The notes under the pieces: model-generated | Databases searched by the model: none | The model's input: the letters and a program-made list of their open reading frames with translations, nothing else | Told to the model about the DNA's origin: nothing | Part shown: in pieces, positions 1-6,976 of the stretch | Numbering within the stretch: the stretch's first letter is position 1 | How the letters are laid out: every line of letters starts with the position of its first letter | NCBI GenBank assembly: GCA_937897495.1 | Contig: CALCBL010000434.1 | Span: 1-7,444, forward strand | Reading direction: 5' to 3' | Source of the DNA: an uncultured Burkholderiales bacterium | Lineage (GTDB): Bacteria; Pseudomonadota; Gammaproteobacteria; Burkholderiales; Burkholderiaceae_C | DNA length: 7,444 nt | Program-made: the position numbers and the translations under genes

Positions 1-568
1 TGAACCAAGCCGCCAAAGCATAGAAGACGATCAATAACAAAATGGCAGCCTCGGGCGGCGTATCAATGCCTGTCTCGAAGTACGGAAAGTCAAAGCTCAA
101 CAAGTACTGAGCCACATTGGGGCCTACCAATTGCCCGCCAATCAAGACGCCCAAGATGATGGACGCAATGGTCAGGCCTTCAATCCAGCCATTGGCTTTG
201 ACCAGTTGCGAGGCTGGCAGCAATTCGGTCAAGATGCCGTATTTAGCAGGAGAGTAAGCCGCAGCGCCTAAGCCCACGATGGCATAAGACAGCAAAGGGT
301 GGGTACCAAAGAGCATCATCAAACAGCCCACCACCTTGATGGCGTTGCTGACGAACATGACCTGGCCTTTGGGCCTAGAGTCGGCAAAGGCGCCTACAAA
401 AGGCGCCAGCACCACATAAAACAGGGCGAACATGGGTACCAAAGCAGCGCGTTGCCACTCGTCTCCGCCACTGATGCGAATGAGTTCAACCGCCGCGACA
501 AACAGCGCGTTGTCGGCCAGCGAGCTGAAAAACTGGGCCGCCATGATGGTGTAAAAACCGCGCTTCAT
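1..568 (-). CDS. lplT: Lysophospholipid transporter LplT, N-terminal half (3' end cut by window edge)
   Basis: Inner-membrane MFS-type permease that, in the LplT family, flips lysophospholipids inward so they can be re-acylated. The visible 189 residues begin MKRGFYTIMAAQFFSSLADN; the early SLADNALF stretch, the APFVGAFADSRPKGQVM segment (about 55-71, the MFS loop 2-3 region) and AAAYSPAKYGILTELLP (about 97-113) are typical of the family. Several hydrophobic helices are evident, and the frame runs open to base 1. Family members are about 400-430 residues, so roughly half is missing beyond the window. The start at 568 is the only ATG giving the usual short N-terminus; no Shine-Dalgarno sequence is visible before it, so the start is somewhat uncertain. 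It is divergent from alr. A neighbouring acyltransferase gene (aas-like), if present, would lie outside. The family call is firm; the transported substrate is inferred from the family. Confidence 0.88.
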   Translation of the reverse strand, partial: MKRGFYTIMAAQFFSSLADNALFVAAVELIRISGGDEWQRAALVPMFALFYVVLAPFVGAFADSRPKGQVMFVSNAIKVVGCLMMLFGTHPLLSYAIVGLGAAAYSPAKYGILTELLPASQLVKANGWIEGLTIASIILGVLIGGQLVGPNVAQYLLSFDFPYFETGIDTPPEAAILLLIVFYALAAWF

Positions 569-741
569 GAAATCATGCAGTGAATCGATGGGGCATTTGG
601 GCCTAAGTCGAAAATATGAAAATTGAACAAAGCAACAAATGCATTGCAGATGTTGGCGTAAGTTTCATTTATATCACGCTCTGAAGTGACACAATCTAGG
701 CTCCACCCTTTGCGATAGATCTTTGTTTTAAACGATCCGAC
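569..741. promoter_or_regulatory. Divergent lplT/alr intergenic region with weak candidate promoters
   Basis: This 173-nt gap must hold promoters for both divergent genes and is AT-richer than its surroundings. On the minus strand a candidate for lplT is TTGTTG (638-633), a 16-nt spacer, then TATTTT (616-611), which would leave a leader of about 35 nt. On the plus strand a poorer candidate for alr is TTGCAG (644-649), an 18-nt spacer, then TTTATA (668-673). An 8-bp palindrome AATGCATT (638-645) lies between them and could be an operator or chance. No good Shine-Dalgarno sequence precedes either start codon. The promoter assignments are by eye and weak; only the intergenic status is solid. Confidence 0.35.
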
Positions 742-1857
742 ATGCCTAGACCGATTCAGGCCACCATTGACCTACAAGCCTTGCGCCATAACTTGGCGCT
801 CATTCAAGCAACAGTCCCCGATGCCTTGGTTTGGGGGGTGGTCAAAGCCAATGCGTATGGGCATGGCATTGAAAGAGTTTTCGATGCTTTGCGTGCCGCA
901 GACGGTATAGCACTTCTCGATTTGTCAGAGGCCGAGCGTGTTCGGCAATTGGGCTGGCGCGGCCCCATTCTTTTGCTTGAGGGTGTTTTTGAAACACGCG
1001 ATCTGGAGTTGTGCTCGCGACTTAATTTGTGGCACGTGGTGCATTGCGAAGCCCAAATCGACATGTTGGCCGTTCACAAAACACACCAAGGCCATCGCGT
1101 ATTCCTCAAAATAAATACGGGTATGAACAGGCTGGGGTTTGCCCCACAAGCATTTCGAGCGGCTTGGACACGTTTGAATGCGCTGCCACAAGTCGATGAA
1201 ATTTCGATCATGTCGCACTTCAGCGATGCAGATACCGACAAAGGCATTGCAGCCGCCATGGCTGTTTTTCATGAGTACACCCATGACTTATCGGGCGAAC
1301 GCAGCCTGTCTAACAGCGCCGCCACTTTGCGCCATGCCAAAGATTTAAAGGTCAGGTCAGATTGGGTGCGGCCCGGCATTGCGCTTTATGGCAGTTCGCC
1401 TGATCATCCCGACCATACAGCTGATCAATGGGGCTTGAAACCAGTCATGAGTTTGAATGCTGCCATCATTGGCGTGCAACATTTGCAAGCAGGAGACTCC
1501 GTGGGCTATGGCTCTTTGTTTGTGGCCGATCGCCCTATGCGAATTGGCGTGGTGGCTTGTGGCTATGCAGACGGTTACCCACGCCACGCACCCACTGGCA
1601 CGCCCGTTTGCGTCGATGGCATTCGGACGCGGACACTGGGCCGCGTCAGCATGGACATGATCACCGTTGACATCACCGATTTACCGCATGCCGACAGGGG
1701 CAGTGAAGTCACTTTGTGGGGTCAGCCCCAAAAAACCAGCCAGCCTTGTGTTGGTGTTTCGATCGATGAGGTGGCCCGTGCTTCTGGCACTGTGGGCTAT
1801 GAGTTGATGTGTGCTTTGGCAGCACGCGTGCCCGTTGCGGTGTTGGACACGCTTTGA
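742..1857 (+). CDS. alr: Alanine racemase (PLP-dependent, biosynthetic type)
   Basis: Interconverts L- and D-alanine in the cytoplasm and so supplies D-alanine for peptidoglycan. It is 371 residues, a normal length. The N-terminal TIM barrel carries [10 protein letters not shown] (33-42), with Lys35 as the PLP Schiff-base lysine; NTGMNRLGF (125-133) and RPGIALYG (210-217) supply conserved cofactor and phosphate contacts. The C-terminal beta domain has VGYGSLF (254-260), whose Tyr256 is the second catalytic base donated across the dimer, and RVSMDM (301-306) of the entry corridor. The ATG at 742 gives [18 protein letters not shown], matching the usual start of betaproteobacterial Alr, although no Shine-Dalgarno sequence is evident. 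The stop overlaps the likely TTG start of the downstream permease gene. Function is highly confident from the intact motifs. Confidence 0.97.
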   Translation: MPRPIQATIDLQALRHNLALIQATVPDALVWGVVKANAYGHGIERVFDALRAADGIALLDLSEAERVRQLGWRGPILLLEGVFETRDLELCSRLNLWHVVHCEAQIDMLAVHKTHQGHRVFLKINTGMNRLGFAPQAFRAAWTRLNALPQVDEISIMSHFSDADTDKGIAAAMAVFHEYTHDLSGERSLSNSAATLRHAKDLKVRSDWVRPGIALYGSSPDHPDHTADQWGLKPVMSLNAAIIGVQHLQAGDSVGYGSLFVADRPMRIGVVACGYADGYPRHAPTGTPVCVDGIRTRTLGRVSMDMITVDITDLPHADRGSEVTLWGQPQKTSQPCVGVSIDEVARASGTVGYELMCALAARVPVAVLDTL

Positions 1858-2762
1858 ACCTCAAAAAACAAAACACCTTGGCCTTGATGGCCGCCATGAT
1901 TTTAATTTTGATTTGGGGTGCCAACTTCAGCGTGCAAAAGTATTTGCTGGACACGCTCTCGCCCAGTGGTTTTTTGCTGGGGCGTTATTTGATCATGCCG
2001 ACATGTGCACTGATCATGATGCGCGTCATGCTCGGCAGCTTCTTTCCGCCGATGGCCCGAAAAGATATTTTTGAGTTGGCCAGCTTGGGCTTTGTTGGGC
2101 ACAGCTTGCATGTGGGCATTGTGTGTTACGGCATTCATTTGTCGACGCCCTTTTCAAGCTCTGTGATTCTGGCGTGTGGCCCCATTTTTACCTTGCTCAT
2201 TTTGAGATGGAAGGGGCACGAAAAACTTCAGCGCTATCAAGTCTTGGGCGTCACGATCGCCTTCACTGGGGTGTTGCTGTTTCTTTCTGAAAAAATCATG
2301 ATAGGTGATTTGCGGGCGACGGGCGGCGACATGGTCTTGTTAGTAGCCTCTGTTTTATTTTCTTATTACACCGTGCAAGCCAAACCACTGCTTGAAAAAC
2401 ACGGCAGCATTTTGACCATGGGCTATGCCACTCTGTTGGGCGGCTTGCCCGTCATGTTGTTGTGTATCCCAACAGGCCTAGAAGCACCTTGGGCCAGTCT
2501 GGGTGTTCAGGGGTGGGCGGCCATGGCATGGTCTGTTTTAATTTCTGCCTTTGGCGGCTGGCTTGTTTGGGGTTGGATCAATCAAGTCCGAGGTGTGGCC
2601 AGAACAGCCCCTCTGATGTACCTCATGCCACCGGTTGCTGGCTTGTTTGCTTGGGCCATCACGGGTGAGCAATACACCGCAATCAAATTGGTGGGTGCCG
2701 CCATTGCCTTGATAGGCGTGGCTTTTGCGCAATTTGCCCCTCACAGAAAAAACCCATCGTAG
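1854..2762 (+). CDS. DMT superfamily (EamA family) transporter
   Basis: Inner-membrane permease of the drug/metabolite transporter superfamily; the substrate is unknown (family members export amino acids, metabolites or drugs). With a TTG start at 1854 it is 302 residues, the usual size, with about ten hydrophobic segments in two EamA repeats. Repeat 1 runs from about 10 to 146 and opens with [14 protein letters not shown] (19-32); repeat 2 runs from about 158 to 292 and ends with [20 protein letters not shown] (252-271) and a [10 protein letters not shown] helix. The start choice rests on the N-terminus [20 protein letters not shown] and on a 4-nt TTGA overlap with the alr stop, suggesting translational coupling. 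A further upstream ATG at 1809 lies inside alr and would add an unlikely soluble extension; an ATG at 1887 is the alternative. The 3' end overlaps the convergent tauE-like gene by 22 bp. Confidence 0.88.
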   Translation: MNLKKQNTLALMAAMILILIWGANFSVQKYLLDTLSPSGFLLGRYLIMPTCALIMMRVMLGSFFPPMARKDIFELASLGFVGHSLHVGIVCYGIHLSTPFSSSVILACGPIFTLLILRWKGHEKLQRYQVLGVTIAFTGVLLFLSEKIMIGDLRATGGDMVLLVASVLFSYYTVQAKPLLEKHGSILTMGYATLLGGLPVMLLCIPTGLEAPWASLGVQGWAAMAWSVLISAFGGWLVWGWINQVRGVARTAPLMYLMPPVAGLFAWAITGEQYTAIKLVGAAIALIGVAFAQFAPHRKNPS

Positions 2763-3499
2763 GCTGTTTTCAAAATCAGAGCGCTAACAACAGCCAAGAA
2801 GGCATAGCGTACAAAGCCCGCACCGTGCTTCAGTGCCAGTCGAGTACCTATCAGGCTTCCAACGACATTGGCCAAGGCCATGGGCACGGCCAAGTGCCAC
2901 CACACATGGCCCTGCCAAGTGAACAGTGCCAAGGCCGAAAAGTTGGTGGCGGTGTTCATCAGTTTGGCCGAGGCCGATGCGTTCAAGAAGTCATAGCCCA
3001 GCAAACGCACGTAAGCAAAGACAAAAAAGCTGCCAGCGCCTGGTCCAAAAAACCCATCGTAAAAACCGATCACTAAGCCGAATAAAGCGGCTACCAGCGC
3101 CTCATGCCGACCTTGAAATCGAGGCTGATGCAACTGACCCATCTCTCTTTTAGCGACGGTGTAAATCAGCAAGCCTAAAAGCAAAAATGGCAAGCCTTTG
3201 CGCAAAAAGCTGGGGTCTACTTGAGTGACTGTCCATGCACCACACACCGAGCCCAGAAGGCCAGCCGCTGCTGCTGGAAACAAAGCGGCCCAGCGCATCT
3301 CCACTTTTTTGCTGAACTGATAGGTTGAAAATGCCGTGCCCCAAATGGCCGCACTTTTATTGGTACCCACCAAGGTGGCGGGCGGTGCTAAGGGAAAGGT
3401 GGCAAACAGGGCGGGGATCAAAATCAGACCACCACCACCCACGATGGAGTCGACCATGCCGGCAAACAGCGAGGCCAGAGTGACGATCAGTATTTCCAT
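2741..3499 (-). CDS. TauE/SafE family permease (sulfite exporter-like, YfcA type)
   Basis: Inner-membrane permease of the TauE/SafE (COG0730) family, known to move small anions such as sulfite, sulfonates or organic acids; the substrate here cannot be read from sequence. It is 252 residues with about seven to eight hydrophobic segments in two inverted halves. The first half carries GMVDSIVGGGGLILIPAL (14-31) and GTNKSAAIWGT (45-55); the second carries GFYDGFFGPGAGSF (145-158) and ASASAKLMNTATNFSAL (174-190), both family hallmarks. YDGFF recurs at the extreme C-terminus (247-251), exactly 100 residues after the first copy. The ATG at 3499 is preferred over a TTG one codon upstream; a later start would remove the first helix. 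No Shine-Dalgarno sequence is visible, because the preceding bases are the U-tract of a terminator hairpin. The gene is convergent with the EamA gene. Confidence 0.9.
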   Translation of the reverse strand: MEILIVTLASLFAGMVDSIVGGGGLILIPALFATFPLAPPATLVGTNKSAAIWGTAFSTYQFSKKVEMRWAALFPAAAAGLLGSVCGAWTVTQVDPSFLRKGLPFLLLGLLIYTVAKREMGQLHQPRFQGRHEALVAALFGLVIGFYDGFFGPGAGSFFVFAYVRLLGYDFLNASASAKLMNTATNFSALALFTWQGHVWWHLAVPMALANVVGSLIGTRLALKHGAGFVRYAFLAVVSALILKTAYDGFFL

Positions 3500-3500
3500 C

Positions 3501-3528
3501 AAAAAAAAGCGCCGCTTTCGCGACGCTT
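3501..3528 (-). terminator. Rho-independent terminator after the GMC oxidoreductase gene, abutting tauE
   Basis: Read on the minus strand, AAGCGTCGC (3528-3520) pairs with GCGGCGCTT (3515-3507) in a 9-bp stem with one T-G wobble. It is closed by a GAAA tetraloop (3519-3516) and followed by eight T residues (3508-3501), the first two of which also close the base of the stem. This is a textbook intrinsic terminator for transcription coming from the GMC gene. It has no matching T-tract on the plus strand, so it is directional. The T-tract ends one base before the tauE ATG, so any transcript reaching tauE from upstream must read through it. Confidence 0.85.
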
Positions 3529-3657
3529 GTAAAAAGTCACATCTCGTTTTGGATGTTTATGTTCGATTAGTTTGGGTGTCTCCTCTGCCCTCAAAACGAA
3601 CCCAAACAGCAGTTCATCGAGTGAGTGAAATGTACAAGGCTGCATCAGACATTGCCA
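3529..3657 (-). other. GMC-tauE intergenic region with interleaved inverted repeats (3' UTR or tauE leader)
   Basis: Together with the terminator, this forms the 158-nt gap between the GMC stop and the tauE start. On the minus strand GTTTGGGT (3607-3600) is complementary to ACCCAAAC (3577-3570), and TCGTTTTG (3599-3592) is complementary to CAAAACGA (3551-3544). The two 8-bp pairings interleave, so they could form alternative structures or a pseudoknot. A purine-rich AGGAG (3584-3580) lies in the segment between them with no start codon at proper spacing. I see no convincing promoter for tauE here. The structure is visible in the sequence; a regulatory role is only inferred. Confidence 0.35.
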
Positions 3658-5397
3658 TCAGGGATTTCCCGTGGCAAACCCCTGCGCATCTTTGGCCATC
3701 CAGTGCGCCGCTTTTTCAGCAATCATGAGGGTGGGGCTGTTGGTATTGCCACTGGTAATGCTCGGCATCACGCCTGCATCAACCACCCTCAAGCCGCGAA
3801 TGCCGCGAACTTGTAAGTGGCTGTTGACCACCGCCATGGGGTCGTCTTCGCGGCCCATGCGTGTGGTGCCCACAGGGTGAAAAATGGTGCTGGCAATGTC
3901 ACCTGCAAGCTTGGCCAATTCTTCATCCGATTGGTATTGAACCCCTGGCTTGAACTCTTCGGGTTCGAAGACCGCCATGGCGGGTTGCGACATGATGCGC
4001 CGAGTGACGCGCAGACTGTCTGCCGCCACTTTCCGGTCTTCCTCGGTGCTTAAATAATTGGGCGCAATGGCGGGAGGCACCTTGAAGTCGGGACTCTTTA
4101 AAGTCACGCTACCGCGGCTGCTTGGATTCAAATTGCAAACGCTGGCGGTGATGGCTGGAAACTTGTGCAAAGGCTCGCCAAATGCGTCCAAGCTCAAAGG
4201 CTGCACATGGTATTGGATATTGGCCCATTCACGCGCTGGATCGCTTTTGGTGAACGCGCCCAATTGGCTGGGCGCCATGCTCATCGGCCCCGACCTAGAC
4301 ATGGCATATTCCAAACCAATTTTGGCCTTGCCCCACCAACTGTTGGCCAAGGTGTTCAGTGTTTTGGCATGCTTCACTTTGTAAACAGAGCGAATTTGCA
4401 AATGGTCTTGCAAATTGGCGCCAACGCCGGGCAAGTCGTGCATCACTTCCACGCCGTTTTGTTTCAAACTGTTGGCGGCCCCAATGCCAGAGAGTTGCAA
4501 AATTTGAGCAGAGCCGATGCTGCCTGCACTCAGCGCCACTTCGCGCGTGGCAGTGGCGGTGACCAGTTGATGACCGTCCCACACCTTCACGCCAGTGCAT
4601 CGTTTGCCGCCATCGGCATCGGTTTCAATGACCAATCTGGCGACTTGTGCTTGTGTCCAAAGCTCAAAGTTGGGGCGACCATAACAAGTGGGTCTTAGAA
4701 ATGCCTGAGCAGTGTTCCAGCGCCAGCCGCTTTTTTGATTCACTTCAAAATAGCCCACACCTTCATTGTTGCCTTGATTAAAGTCAGCTGAAGCGGGAAC
4801 TCCGGCTTGTTGCGCGGCTTGTGCAAAGGCGTCTAAAACGCCCCAGCTTAAGCGCTGTTTTTCGATGCGCCACTCGCCACCAGCTTTGCGCGCCTTGAGG
4901 ACTCTGAAGTATTCGGCCGAAGCAGCATCTTGGTGCGCTTGCGGATTTAACAAGGCCGCAGGCACCCCGTTCGCGCCATGCGTTTCAGTGGCGCCTTGGT
5001 GGTGGTCTTCGTGGAATTTAAAGTAGGGCAGGCATTGATCCCAGCGCCATTGTGGGTCGTCTGTGATGGCCGCCCATTGGTTGTAATCGCGCGACTGGCC
5101 GCGCATGTAAATCATGCCGTTGATGCTGCTGCAACCCCCCAGCACTTTGCCGCGGGGGTATCGCAGGGTTCTGCCGTTCAAACCTGCGGCCGCTTCTGTT
5201 TCGTACAGCCAGTCGGTGCGTGGATTGCCAATGCAATACAAATAACCAACAGGAATGTGAATCCAGTGGTAATCGTCTCGCTTGCCGGCCTCAATCAGCA
5301 AAACACGTTTGCTGGCATCGGCCGATAAGCGATTGGCCAAGAGACATCCTGCAGTGCCAGCGCCGACGATGATGTAATCAAAAGTGCTGTCGTTCAT
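3658..5397 (-). CDS. GMC-family FAD-dependent alcohol dehydrogenase (candidate 3-hydroxypropionate dehydrogenase)
   Basis: Flavoprotein of the glucose-methanol-choline family oxidising an alcohol to an aldehyde or ketone. It is 579 residues, slightly long for bacterial members. The FAD-binding Rossmann motif GAGTAG is at 12-17 with Glu36 (LIEAG) for the ADP ribose. GMC signature 1 is at about 82-100 (GKVLGGCSSINGMIYMRG), signature 2 at 292-306 (GSIGSAQILQLSGIG), and GVGANLQDHLQ is at 325-335. The catalytic pair is His507 (HPVGTTRMG) and Asn551 (SGNTNSPT). The start at 5397 has GGAG four bases upstream. It lies 27 nt after mmsA and almost certainly shares its mRNA. Next to an MmsA, the closest functional precedents are DddA and HpdH, which oxidise 3-hydroxypropionate to malonate semialdehyde; choline, glycol or other alcohol substrates cannot be excluded. 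Family assignment is certain, substrate inferred from context. Confidence 0.93.
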   Translation of the reverse strand: MNDSTFDYIIVGAGTAGCLLANRLSADASKRVLLIEAGKRDDYHWIHIPVGYLYCIGNPRTDWLYETEAAAGLNGRTLRYPRGKVLGGCSSINGMIYMRGQSRDYNQWAAITDDPQWRWDQCLPYFKFHEDHHQGATETHGANGVPAALLNPQAHQDAASAEYFRVLKARKAGGEWRIEKQRLSWGVLDAFAQAAQQAGVPASADFNQGNNEGVGYFEVNQKSGWRWNTAQAFLRPTCYGRPNFELWTQAQVARLVIETDADGGKRCTGVKVWDGHQLVTATATREVALSAGSIGSAQILQLSGIGAANSLKQNGVEVMHDLPGVGANLQDHLQIRSVYKVKHAKTLNTLANSWWGKAKIGLEYAMSRSGPMSMAPSQLGAFTKSDPAREWANIQYHVQPLSLDAFGEPLHKFPAITASVCNLNPSSRGSVTLKSPDFKVPPAIAPNYLSTEEDRKVAADSLRVTRRIMSQPAMAVFEPEEFKPGVQYQSDEELAKLAGDIASTIFHPVGTTRMGREDDPMAVVNSHLQVRGIRGLRVVDAGVMPSITSGNTNSPTLMIAEKAAHWMAKDAQGFATGNP

Positions 5398-5401
5398 TGC
5401 G

Positions 5402-5405
5402 CTCC
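5402..5405 (-). promoter_or_regulatory. Ribosome binding site of the GMC oxidoreductase gene
   Basis: On the minus strand GGAG is followed by CGCA and then ATG, a 4-nt spacing that is short but workable. It supports the start at 5397 and, with the 27-nt gap after mmsA, independent initiation within a polycistronic message. Confidence 0.6.
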
Positions 5406-5424
5406 AAAGTGAAGAAATAGTTGC

Positions 5425-6936
5425 TTACTTGGAGGTTGGCATGGCGAACTCGGCGCCTTTGCCAATGCTCTCAGGCCAGCGCTGCATGATTGATTTTTGC
5501 TTGGTGTAAAAGCGCACGCCTTCTTCGCCATAGGCGTGCATGTCGCCAAACAAACTGCGCTTCCATCCGCCAAAACCATGCCATGCCATGGGCACAGGAA
5601 TGGGCACATTGATGCCCACCATGCCCACTTGAATTCGGCGTGAGAATTCGCGTGCCACATTGCCATCGCGCGTGAAGCAACTCACGCCATTGCCAAACTC
5701 ATGGTCGTTGATGATTTGAATGGCTGCGCCCAAATCTTTCACGCGAACGCATGACAAGACCGGGCCAAAAATTTCTTCTTTGTAAATTTTCATGTCGGTG
5801 CTGACATGGTCAAACAAGGTGCCGCCTAACCAGAATCCATGGTCGCAACCTTCGCCTGCTTTGGCACCATCAAACTGACGGCCATCGACCAACAATTGTG
5901 CGCCTTCGGCCACGCCCGCATCGATGTACCCAGTGATGCGTTGTTTGGCGGCCGCCGTGACAATGGGGCCCATTTCTGCTGCCAAGTTGGTGCCGTTCAG
6001 CACTTTGAGTGCGCGTGTTTTCTCAAGCAACAAGGGCATGAGTCGCTCGGCCACATCGCCCACCAAAACAGCCACACTGATGGCCATGCAGCGCTCGCCC
6101 GCCGAGCCGTAGGCGGCACCGATGAGCGCATCGACGGCCTGGTCAATGTCTGCGTCCGGCATGACGACCATGTGGTTCTTGGCACCGCCCAAGGCCTGCA
6201 CACGTTTGCCATGGCGTGCGCCGGTTTCATAAAGGCTGTTGGCAATGGGCGTAGAGCCTACAAAACTGACTGCTTTGACATCGGCGTGGGCCACCAAGGC
6301 ATCAACGGCTTCTTTGTCGCCTTGAACCACGTTGAAAACACCACTGGGCAGGCCCGCTTGGTGGAGTAGCTCTGCCATGAACAGGCTAGGGCTGGGATCG
6401 AGTGGGCTTGGCTTTAAGACAAAGGTGTTGCCACATGCGATGGCCACGGGAAACATCCACATGGGCACCATCACTGGAAAGTTAAAGGGCGTGACGCCCG
6501 CCACAACACCCAAAGGCTGGCGCAATGTCCAGTTGTCGATGCCGGTTGAAACTTGATCGGTGAAGTCGCCTTTGAGCAATTGCGGAATGCCGCAGGCAAA
6601 TTCCACAATGTCGATGCCGCGAGTGACTTCGCCTTGCGCATCTGTGAAGACTTTGCCGTGCTCGGCCGTGATCATGTGCGCCAAGGTGTCTTTGTGCTGA
6701 TTGAGCAACTCAAGAAACTTGAACATCACACGTGCTCGCCTCAAGGGCGGCGTGTCGGCCCAAGCTGGAAACGCAGCTTGAGCCGCGGCGACGGCTTGAT
6801 CGACATCTTGTGTGTTGGCCAAACTCACACGGCCTGTGACGGCGCCCGTGGCTGGGTTGAAAACGTCTTGCGCACGGGAAGAGGAACCCGAGACTTTGTG
6901 ACCAGAAATGAAATGAGCAATGGCGGTGGCAGTCAT
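5425..6936 (-). CDS. mmsA: CoA-acylating methylmalonate-semialdehyde dehydrogenase
   Basis: Cytoplasmic aldehyde dehydrogenase superfamily enzyme that oxidatively decarboxylates methylmalonate semialdehyde to propionyl-CoA, or malonate semialdehyde to acetyl-CoA, with NAD+ and CoA. From the ATG at 6936 it is 503 residues, the standard MmsA length. Visible are TPFNFPVM (149-156) with the oxyanion-hole Asn152, the NAD-binding FVGSTPIA (225-232), [11 protein letters not shown] (277-287) with nucleophile Cys283, and EEIFGPVLS (388-396). The segment QALGGAKNH (247-255) lacks the general-base glutamate present in hydrolytic aldehyde dehydrogenases, the hallmark of the CoA-dependent subclass. The frame is open back to 7056, but that extension overlaps the upstream hydratase gene and looks non-coding; AGGA six bases before 6936 settles the start. 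It sits between a MaoC-like hydratase and a GMC dehydrogenase gene, suggesting 3-hydroxypropionate, beta-alanine or valine catabolism. It is equivalent to DddC of 3-hydroxypropionate pathways. Confidence 0.95.
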   Translation of the reverse strand: MTATAIAHFISGHKVSGSSSRAQDVFNPATGAVTGRVSLANTQDVDQAVAAAQAAFPAWADTPPLRRARVMFKFLELLNQHKDTLAHMITAEHGKVFTDAQGEVTRGIDIVEFACGIPQLLKGDFTDQVSTGIDNWTLRQPLGVVAGVTPFNFPVMVPMWMFPVAIACGNTFVLKPSPLDPSPSLFMAELLHQAGLPSGVFNVVQGDKEAVDALVAHADVKAVSFVGSTPIANSLYETGARHGKRVQALGGAKNHMVVMPDADIDQAVDALIGAAYGSAGERCMAISVAVLVGDVAERLMPLLLEKTRALKVLNGTNLAAEMGPIVTAAAKQRITGYIDAGVAEGAQLLVDGRQFDGAKAGEGCDHGFWLGGTLFDHVSTDMKIYKEEIFGPVLSCVRVKDLGAAIQIINDHEFGNGVSCFTRDGNVAREFSRRIQVGMVGINVPIPVPMAWHGFGGWKRSLFGDMHAYGEEGVRFYTKQKSIMQRWPESIGKGAEFAMPTSK

Positions 6937-6942
6937 GAAGAA

Positions 6943-6946
6943 TCCT
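6943..6946 (-). promoter_or_regulatory. Ribosome binding site that fixes the mmsA start
   Basis: On the minus strand AGGA is followed by six bases and then the ATG at 6936. It favours the 503-residue MmsA over the 40-residue longer form that would begin inside the upstream hydratase gene. Confidence 0.65.
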
Positions 6947-6976
6947 AATGGCCTGAAAGGTGTGTGAGTATGAATC

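Noticed and set aside
299..583. Plus-strand 94-codon frame opposite lplT
   Set aside because: Its product is histidine- and glutamine-rich with no family resemblance, as expected for the reverse of a hydrophobic membrane protein gene.
673..691. ATCAC...GTGAC half-sites in the alr upstream region as a CRP/FNR-like operator
   Set aside because: The half-sites are in the opposite order from a CRP site, only 4-5 bp match, and nothing else supports binding.
1809..1853. Upstream ATG of the EamA permease inside alr
   Set aside because: It would add 15 soluble, cysteine- and arginine-containing residues before the first helix and overlap alr by 49 nt; the TTG at 1854 gives a normal N-terminus.
3336..3728. 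Plus-strand 130-codon frame spanning the tauE start, the intergenic region and the GMC end
   Set aside because: It crosses the terminator and two real gene ends on the other strand, has no family resemblance, and its product is basic and irregular.
4165..4698. Plus-strand open frame of 177 codons opposite the GMC gene
   Set aside because: It lies wholly antisense to an intact, motif-bearing gene, its product is low-complexity and resembles nothing, and it is explained by codon bias of the real gene.
5839..6369. Plus-strand open frame of 176 codons opposite mmsA
   Set aside because: Antisense shadow of a clearly functional aldehyde dehydrogenase; no ribosome binding site or recognisable domain.
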